From positions 43,848,395 to 43,912,394 of the forward strand of contig NC_087062.1 in assembly GCF_963678635.1 (NCBI RefSeq): 64,000 nt of DNA, read 5' to 3'. The stretch's first letter is position 1. Each line of letters begins with the position of its first letter. The translations under genes and the position numbers were made by a program. The stretch is from Symsagittifera roscoffensis. Taxonomy: Eukaryota > Xenacoelomorpha > Acoela > Convolutidae. Under the pieces are notes generated by a model. That model saw only the letters and a list, made by a program, of their open reading frames with translations. It ran no database searches and was not told the DNA's origin. Shown here in pieces: positions 56,626 through 64,000 of this stretch.

Positions 56626-57486
56626 TCAATTTTTTATGCTGGTGTTAAATCTAATAACTCCAGTTTGGTATTGTTTCGTTTTTTTACGTGGCTTTTTTGG
56701 TTTATGCTGATTGCCTTAGTGGTGTGAGTTTATGATTGGGGTAATTAATTTTTTATGAAAACATTTTTTTTGGATCAATGGGTGTCTGCTCAGATATTGT
56801 CGGCTTCATTAATGCTCGGTCTCCATGCAAATGTAACTTTCAATTTTTTGTCATATTTTTCTTTCTAAAATTATGAATTCTATTCAAGACAAATAGGAAG
56901 TATTTGGTAGATCTAGATTTTCGGTTTTTTTCATTTTTTTATATCAATTTTACAGGTTTCGCTTCAGCTAATTTATGCTGGATTGTCATGCTCTTTATTT
57001 TGCATCGCAAGTTATCCGGAGATCTGCTTCGGCCTGGCAAAAATTTTTTTTTTCGGCCTTTTTTTTCGTCCCAGAGCGCTGATTTTTTTTTGTTTTGAGC
57101 GTTTTCTTTTATGCTTGAAATTGATTTTTTCCTGTTATGGCGAAGGTTATTCAGTACCAAGAATTTTTTACATCAGTTGTGAATTTCTTCTAAATTCCTG
57201 AATGCCATTTATAAAGCTCCACTGGTAGAGGTGATTGAGTTACAATTTTTTGTGCGGAATTTTAGTAAAATTCAATAAGTTGTGATTTTTTTTTGCTCTG
57301 TTCCACTATCTATCGATCTATTTGCACTAGCGTCAGCTTAGTTTATTTTTAGAAACCTTCTTTTTTTCGAACCTCACTCGCAAATAAAAGTGTTCACAAA
57401 ATGTGTTCTTTTATTTGGAAATTTTACTGTAGCATTGGAAATTGCATAGCTTTATTTGTGACTAGTGTTTGGCTATTGCCTTTGAA

Positions 57487-57646
57487 GCTTCCATGGCTGA
57501 GTGGTTAGGGTGTGAGACGCTTAATCTTTAGGTCACAGGTTTGAATCTCAAATGTAGCCGAATTTTTGCTAATTCGAGTCCTATTTATATTTCTGCTTTT
57601 TGTCGTGCTCTCGCTAGTGTTTGCGAAGCGAAGCTTCGCCTCTGTG
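57487..57646 (+). mobile_element. SINE-like module, type 1, in copy 3
   Basis: Box A TGGCTGAGTGG is intact and box B is GGTTTGAATCT; it ends in GCGAAGCTTCGC. Confidence 0.65.
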
Positions 57647-59210
57647 TATATATTCAAATGCGGTCTTCACTATCTCGCCATGTTTAAGCTTTTTAAACGT
57701 AAAAATTTTTGCTTGTTAAACGAAAAAAAAAATCACGTTCAAGCTATATCATATATTGCATTGCTTGAGAATTTCTTAGATTTTCTAGTGTTAATTTAGT
57801 GATTATTTAACCAACTTTGAAATAAGCCACTCCATAGTGAGAGTTTCCCCAGAGGTTGCGAATTTGGCCTCCAATTATGATTACCCAAATTCTTATACTT
57901 AACGAGTTACGACGATTTATGTTTTTTTTTTCAAAAATTATATAAAAATTCAAACTTGAACGATTTGAAATTTCCAAACCTGTAGTTGGGTGATGTCAGG
58001 GTACACTCATTGGTTGCAAGTTTTGCCTCCAAATATGACTGACTGCTCAATTTGTGGTAGTTTTCGAGATATGACGTTTTCTACGATTTTGAAAAAAAAA
58101 TCAGACCCCCTTATAGCTGGATGCTACCCGGGTATTCTCAGGCAAATCTTTTCTCCCGATTGTGACTGTTCAAGTTATTTTGGTATTCAAGACTTAACGC
58201 TTTTTCTTTTTTTTTTGAAAAGTGTTCTCAGAAAACCTGATTTATGAGCGTTGCGAAATTTTTATTTCCAACCTTTTAATGGGGTAATTTCAGGGTACTC
58301 GCAACTTTTTCTTTCAAGTTTGACTGACTAAATCATGTTAGTTTCCGAGATATGCCCTTTTTTATGATTTTTCAAAACGTTCAAAAAAACCTAATTAAAA
58401 ACTTACCAAAGTTTGAAATTCAATACTAAGTGGTTTTCGTCAAGGTACTCTCGGGAAGCTTATATCTGGACTCCAATTATGACTGTCCAACGCGATTCAC
58501 TTTCCTAGATGTAACGTTTTTATGGTTTTGGAAAAATTAAGTTAATTTTCACTTAGAATATCAAAATTGTCGACGCATTGATGGGGTGAAGTCAGATGTT
58601 TTCAAATTATTTTTGCTGGATTTATCTATTGATGGCAGCAAATGAGTACATGCTAATGAAAAGAAAGAACTAAGTTAAACAAGTCATGATTCAAGTTAAA
58701 CAAGTCATGAACAATTCTATTTCATGATTCAAGTGATTTTGCCTGTGAAATAATTGAAAGGCAGTTGTATGCTGTCTACCATTTTAGGGCTTTCTCATCT
58801 CAAATTACGAAGTATTAAAATCATGCTTTAAAAGATCTGTTACGCGCCACTAAGCACTGAATTTTTACGTATTTGATGATGGTGCTAAGAATGAGCAAGC
58901 GTTATCAATTGGAATATAGATCTATTCTTGTAAACAACATCTCCAATAAAATCACTAAATTATTTTCTCACATCTGCAATTCTTTCAACCAACAGACGTA
59001 ATTCAAGCATGTTTGCGTTTCAAATAACTGTTCTTTTCACTTTAGCGTCAGCTTAGTGTGTTATTACGAACCTTCTTTTTTTCTTAGCTAACTCGCAAAT
59101 AAAAGTGCTCATTAAAAGTGTTCACTTGCTTGGAAATTTCTTTGTAGCATTAGAAATTGCATTAGATCTGTTGTCTGCTTTATTTATGGCTAGTTTTAGT
59201 CTACTATCAA

Positions 59211-59376
59211 GCTTCAGTGGTTGAGCTTCTAATCTCGAGGTCGCAGGTTCGAATATCATACATAGCCGAATTTTTGCTTATTCGAGGCTTATTTATACTT
59301 TTTCTCATTGTACTTCATGTGGCTGCTTTTTTTCGTGTTCTCGCTAGTGTTTGAGAAGCGAAGCTTCGCCTCTGTT
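59211..59376 (+). mobile_element. SINE-like module, type 2, in copy 3
   Basis: Same as the type 2 modules at 53,695 and 56,460. Confidence 0.6.
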
Positions 59377-59873
59377 GTCATTTTTTTATGCTGGTGTTAA
59401 ATTTAACAACTCCAGTTCGGTATTGTTTCGTTTTTTTACGTGGCTTTTTTGGTTTATGATGATTGGGGTAATTTTTTTTTCTTTTGAAAACACTTTTTTT
59501 TGGCTCAACGGGTGTCTGCTCAGATATTGTCGGCTTCATTAATGCTCAGTCTCCATGCAAATGTAACTTTCAATTTTTTTGTCATGTTTTTCTTTCTAAA
59601 ATTATGAATTCTATTCAAGACAAATAGGAAATATTTGGTAGATCTAGATTTTCGTTATTTTCATTTTTTTATATCAATTTTACAGGTTTCGCTTCAGCTA
59701 ATGTCTGCTCTTTATTTTGCATTGCAAGTTATCCGGAGATCTGCTTCGGCCTGGCAAAAATCTTTTTTTTCGTCCCAGAGCGCTGATTTTTTTGTTTTGA
59801 GCGTTTTCTTTTATGCTTGAAATTGATTTTTTCCTTTTGTGGCGAAAGTTATTCGGTACCAAGAATTTTTTGA

Positions 59874-61139
59874 TGTTAATAAAAAATAAAAGTTCGCTGT
59901 GCGGTCTTTTTGAAGTTTTTGTTCTAACTCAAATTTTTGTTCATATTTCGCTCATTTTTTTATATCAGCAATTTTTTTTTGAAATTTGATTTTCGTTTAA
60001 TTGGCGTCTAGTCACGTGTTGTTGCTTAGTGGACGCTCAGAAAATACTATAAGTTTGCTTAAAGCTATTGATTGTGTTTTCGGTCGGTTTTTCTCAGATG
60101 GAATTTTTCGGACTTCCAAAAATATGTTGAATTTTCTTATGACAACAATTTTTTTGGTTTTTTGTTTTTGGGTTGATTGACGTCTAACCACGTGTTGTTG
60201 GGTTAGTGGACACTCGGAACATACCTAAAGCTTGCCTAATTGTGGTGATTGTGTTTCTGTCTGTTTTTATGCGATTGAATTTTTCGCGTATCCATTTTTT
60301 TGCGTAATTTTTGTTTGTTGCTTTTTTAAGGTTTGCAATTTTTGAACATTCATTTTCAAAATGAATTTATTTCAAAACGTATGAAAATTTATGTAGAATT
60401 TGTTTGTTTAACGAGCTTTGACAATTTTGTTTTTATTTTAGTGGCTTGCTGGTCATGCACTGGTGGCTTGCTGAAGTTTTTGTTCCGACCATTGAAAATG
60501 GAGAGGAAATTGGTATTCTGGTGCATTTTAGTTTTTCTTCGCAAAATTAGGTACCACAAGTATTCATCGGAATGGTGCGAGTGATTTTTAGTGAATTTTG
60601 TAACGCCAAAAATATTGAAAAAATTTAGAGGTGTTTTCCATTATGCTTACTTACAGTTGCAAGAGCTGTCTTGTAATCGGGAACTAGATTTTTCCTGTAA
60701 ACAATTTACTAGAAATTGAACTTGTTATTTTATTGAAATCAAGGTTCCTTTCCACTTCGCCTGGAGGTCTGGGGTTCAAGTCCCGGCAGGATTTTTTTTT
60801 CCAGTATTTACGAAATAGAAAGTTTTTTTTTATAAAAATCAATTGTCGGACTTTCGTTTGTCGGATTAGGTGCCCTATCACGGATTTTTCTTGAGCTGTA
60901 TTGGTAAGTATCATGGTAGTTGCAAGTTTTAATCTGCAATATTTTGGTAAAATCTTTTTTCGTCTCAACTGGTGTCTGCTCAAAGATGGTCTGCTTTGCT
61001 TACGCTTGGTAAGTTTTGTGCCTGCATAACTTCCTTGTCTTTTTACCCCAAGGTCCACAGCCTTCAAAAAAATCTGTGGGGGATTATTTGATCTTTTTTT
61101 GGAATTTCGGTCGCTCAAAATCAGTCGTTCCAAATTGAG
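59874..61139. other. AT-rich spacer with a worn tandem pair and a tRNA-like B box
   Basis: About 59,995-60,110 and 60,172-60,295 are diverged copies of one sequence (CACGTGTTGTTG, then TTAGTGGACRCTCRGAA). A perfect box B, GGTTCAAGTCC, sits at 60,773-60,783 in a context reading GGTCTGGGGTTCAAGTCCC, but no matching box A or cloverleaf was found, so it is probably a SINE remnant. No gene is supported. Confidence 0.5.
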
Positions 61140-61860
61140 ATTTTGGGTTTAATAGATAGGAGGGTTGTGGGAAGCTCCACTGTATTAGCGGCTACTCCCA
61201 AATCTTGTGACAAAAAGTTACGGCCCTCGGAAAGATCAAGTTTTTGATGTTTTGACCGTTTTTTGAAACTTTTCTCCAAAACTATCTACAAAATTTGAGG
61301 TATTGGATTCAATCCAAAGAATAGGATGTGGGAAGCTTCCCTGTATAAATCGCTACGCTCAATTTTTTTACACTAAAAGCTGGTTCTCGGAAAAGTCCAA
61401 ACTTTGTTTGTTAACCGTTCTCGATAATCATGCTACAAAATCTGATATCAATGGTTTAATCGAAACAACAGATTGTTGAAAGTCACGTGTATACGCTGCT
61501 ACAACCAATTTTTTCTCGAAAAAGTTATGGCCTTCAAATAAGTCATCATTTGGAAACTTTGACAGTTTTTGGGAAACTTTTGGATTTTCTCAAAAACTAT
61601 CCTGCCAATTCTGAGGCTTAATCCAGAAAGACAGTTTTGGAATCTTCTCTGATTGAGCGGCCACGACCTACTTTATGCAGAAAAAGAGAAAAAGAGATAT
61701 ACATTTCGGAAAGTCAAATTTTTGACCGTTTTTTGAACTTTTTTCATTTTTCTTAAAAACTACCGTCGCAATCTGCGATAAAGGGTTCAAGCGGCGTTTC
61801 CTTTAGACAAAATTTGTGTCTTTGGTATAATTCCACTTTCTCGAAAACTTATTTCATTAG
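61140..61860. repeat. Satellite C, about 165-bp degenerate tandem repeat
   Basis: About four units with recurring phrases GTGGGAAGCTYCCCTGTAT, AAAAAGTTAYGGCC(C/T)TC, GGAAAGTC, TTTGACCGTTTTTTGAA and AAAACTATC. Units are strongly diverged from each other. It resembles satellite B in style but not in sequence. Confidence 0.7.
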
Positions 61861-62474
61861 ATAAACGGAGGGTTTGGGCAAAGAACAATTTTTATAGTTT
61901 TGAAATGACCGATTCCATCCTGCATCAGTATAGCAAATTCAAAAAATATCAAACAGGTAACTTAAGCTGGGCCCCTAGTTTTCTTTTATGGAGACATTTG
62001 GTTCCCTTATTTATTGAAGATTTTTCATTTCGACTGTTTTTTGTTTGTTGTGGCACGAAGATGCGCTTCGACTCTGTTTTCTGTTAATAACTGACCTTAA
62101 TTCTTTTGGTATGTGTTCTTTTGAAATTCACTTTTGCGACGAGGACAAATCTGTTCACATTATACGCGATGATTACGTAGGTTAACATAAACTATGAGAA
62201 GTGTTTTATTGTACTGCTATTTTCCCGGTTTCTCAAATTTCTTGTGTTCTGCATACCATGAATCGTGTGATGCTTGTGTATAGCTTGTGAACTAAGAGCA
62301 TCTGGTTTCTTCCAGAAACCAATTGCATTTTTTACTGAACATTTTCACGGTAGAGTGATAGAATGAAGGTGTCAAAAAAGAAAGTCCATGTATTTTTAAT
62401 GAACGATTGCAATTTATAGTAATCTGGCTGGCTGCGATCAATTAATTTTATTTTATTTTCAGGAACATTCTTAC
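61861..62474. other. Presumed intron of the SLC6 gene, no other feature
   Basis: This lies downstream of the SLC6 exon on the minus strand. A fragment near 62,048-62,080 (CACGAAGATGCGCTTCGACTCTG) weakly resembles the end of the SINE-like modules. No further SLC6 exon was found here. Confidence 0.4.
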
Positions 62475-62624
62475 CGCCGCCATTTTTATAGCAGATGTAG
62501 GGGAAGCGCCATACGTTGCCCAGGTCCACTGCAAACCCGATTACACTTAACAAGAAGTCAACTTTCTTGGCCCACAACTCGCGTTCAATTTCCTCCTCAT
62601 GTTCCACTCCATCCTGATCATGGT
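62475..62624 (-). CDS. SLC6 neurotransmitter:sodium symporter, single exon (partial)
   Basis: A 150-base exon between a CTGTCTCGTAG acceptor and a GTAAGA donor on the minus strand. It encodes an acidic N-terminal tail ([17 protein letters not shown]), then [18 protein letters not shown] and [16 protein letters not shown], which is the start and TM1 of an SLC6 transporter. The Asp in FAVDLGN corresponds to Asp98 of human SERT and Asp79 of the dopamine transporters; amino-acid and GABA transporters have Gly there. A serotonin-, dopamine- or octopamine-type carrier is therefore likely. These carriers take up monoamines with Na+ and Cl- at the plasma membrane. Upstream exons should lie at higher coordinates and downstream exons at lower ones, but none was found in the window, which implies large introns or a stray exon. 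Confidence 0.85.
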
Positions 62625-64000
62625 CTACGAGACAGTGCACAGGGTGACAAAATATAATTACGATTCGTTTTTTGATGACCAAAAAAAAATAATAAATGAA
62701 ACAAAATTAACTTGAACCATCCAGCAAATTAAACATGTTTTTAAACAAATAATGCCATTTCACTTATTTTGCATAAATATTCAAACACGAGAGAAAAAGA
62801 AGAGCAAGATACGCTGTTGCGCTTTTTTTTGTTAAAATCAGTTATTAATTGAAAGCAAATAGCAAAAAAAAAATTCGGCCAAATTTTCTCGACGCTGCGG
62901 GAGTTTTTTGAAATCTATATTTTTTTCAGTTTCTGTGCGAGATTTTGTTAAGCTTGTAAAAAAGCGCTGAAAAACCCACTCTACGCCTTGTTTCATTCCC
63001 ACTATGTTGAGAGTGGTCTGAACAAAAAGGGATTTATGTTAAAACGGCCAAAAAAACATTGTTCAACAAAAGTACTGAGTCGAGCTGAATTTTTCATTTA
63101 CTGAATTGAAAGTACTTTAATTCAATTGTACTAATAATTACACTTGCTATAAGCAAGCGTATTGTAACCGTGTACTGGCTTGGCTTTTTCCCCAAAAATA
63201 ACTTGTTCTCATTGAAATTGGTGGTCGGATCATTGAAATTGGTGGTCATCCCCAAATCTGTGCTTTCGTCAATCAACAGGCATGTTTTTGAGCATGTGTG
63301 GGTGTATATACGCAAACGGAGCGTATTTTAATATTACGAAGCCCTTTTGGTGGCACTTTTGGTTGTTTTATTTCTAACCGTTGGCATTCTACGTAATGCT
63401 ACAACTCGCATCAAAAGACAACTCGCAATATACTCGCCGCCGCAGTCGCGTCATTGTGTTGCGAGCATGCTAACAGTTGTTAGGACTTTATACGAAGTTA
63501 AAAGCCGGCGTAGCGCGCCCACCGGCGACCTTTTCCCGAGAAACTAAAGTTTCCAATTAGCTTGAAAAACTTGCGAGTTGCGCCAGAAAGAAAAACGTGT
63601 TTAAAAAGGCTTTTCGGAGTAGCGTTTATTGTAAATCTTCTATATTTTTGCCGACAGGTTTCCATAAATTATGTATCTTTTAAGCGTTAATGAATGAAAT
63701 GAATTATCACTTATTCAGTTTGTATGGGTTATCCGTTTTTTTAATTCAGTTTTTGTTCATGGTCGAATTTCATTTTTTGATGTTTGAGTTCTGATTCAAG
63801 TTCAAATCTTATTCAATTGCTAAATTGAGTTTTCAAATCCACTCTCCGAGAAATACGCTATCCAATAACAATATGCAAATGACGCAAAAAAAAAGTTGAA
63901 CGATTTTTTTGAAATGAGATTTAATTTTAAAGATTTCCCAGCCCAATTAAAAACCACATATAGACTCGAAATCAGCTAGTTTTATGAAAAAAAAAGTATC
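62625..64000. other. Flank of the SLC6 exon, no gene recognised
   Basis: AT-rich with homopolymer runs. A small CpG-richer patch lies at about 63,430-63,545; the open frame across it (63,347-63,547) has no recognisable family. It may be intron or upstream sequence of the SLC6 gene. Confidence 0.4.

Larger units (their letters stand above)
54430..57184. repeat. 2.76-kb tandem unit, copy 2
   Basis: Second copy, 2,755 bp, the same order as copy 1 and very similar by eye, with scattered substitutions and short length changes in A and T runs. The first SINE-like module of this copy lacks a few bases of the A-box region. Confidence 0.95.
57185..59873. repeat. 2.76-kb tandem unit, copy 3 (slightly short)
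   Basis: Third copy, ending at ACCAAGAATTTTTT, after which the sequence diverges. It carries a few small deletions relative to copies 1 and 2 in its last third. Confidence 0.95.

Noticed and set aside
60711-60790. tRNA gene on either strand
   Set aside because: Only the B box and T-arm-like part are present; no A box or acceptor pairing was found.
60684-61133. 149-residue minus-strand open frame
   Set aside because: It crosses the tRNA-like B box and AT-rich spacer; basic composition without a family match.
63347-63547. 66-residue open frame in a CpG-richer patch
   Set aside because: No family signature and no splice context; possible repeat fragment only.

Overview
The window is nuclear DNA from an animal, most likely an invertebrate. 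It contains spliced host genes (a TSPO-family protein with a GT-AG intron, and one exon of a neurotransmitter:sodium symporter), Penelope-like and LINE retroelements, tRNA-derived SINE-like units and long AT-rich satellites. The phylum cannot be fixed from the sequence alone. Nothing looks bacterial, plasmid-borne or CRISPR-like.

Layout. 1-5,697: an old, decayed copy of an LTR-bounded element, with an almost identical partial tandem duplication inside it. 5,698-12,384: AT-rich sequence holding a decayed LINE (about 8,215-9,510) and a solo LTR of the same family on the minus strand (about 10,305-10,938). 12,385-27,815: about 15 kb of degenerate tandem satellite (satellite A, units about 80-90 bp, with higher-order repeats), interrupted by a 294-bp patch derived from a Penelope-like element (22,138-22,431) and by a truncated LINE 3' end (23,314-24,373, minus strand). 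28,360-28,925: a LINE ORF1-like fragment with a PHD finger (minus strand). 29,696-41,798: a 12.1-kb LTR-bounded element with direct terminal repeats, a 2.7-kb leader full of a repeated GGAGGGGTC motif, and about 6.8 kb of mostly open coding sequence. Its first block looks SGNH/GDSL-like; the rest matches nothing I recognise. No protease, reverse transcriptase or integrase is visible. About 42,180-45,075: a damaged LINE with a PHD finger, RT, a C-terminal zinc knuckle and a restriction-like endonuclease. 45,121-49,506: satellite B (units about 155 bp) split by a Penelope-like element (45,958-48,924) whose RT carries a PHD finger between its B and C motifs. 50,214-50,772: TSPO. 51,671-59,873: three tandem copies of a 2.76-kb unit, each with satellite B and two tRNA-derived SINE-like modules. 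61,140-61,860: satellite C (about 165 bp). 62,475-62,624: a monoamine-transporter-type SLC6 exon on the minus strand.

Host coding content is therefore very small: TSPO, one SLC6 exon and one weak possible exon. The rest is mobile and satellite DNA, with elements nested in one another. The points most worth following are the LTR-bounded element with unfamiliar proteins and its leader motif, the Penelope-like element with a PHD finger nested inside its RT, the recurrence of PHD fingers in three separate retroelements, and the dyad-rich satellite with a copied patch inside it. All identities and unit lengths are judged by eye; no alignment or database search was run.
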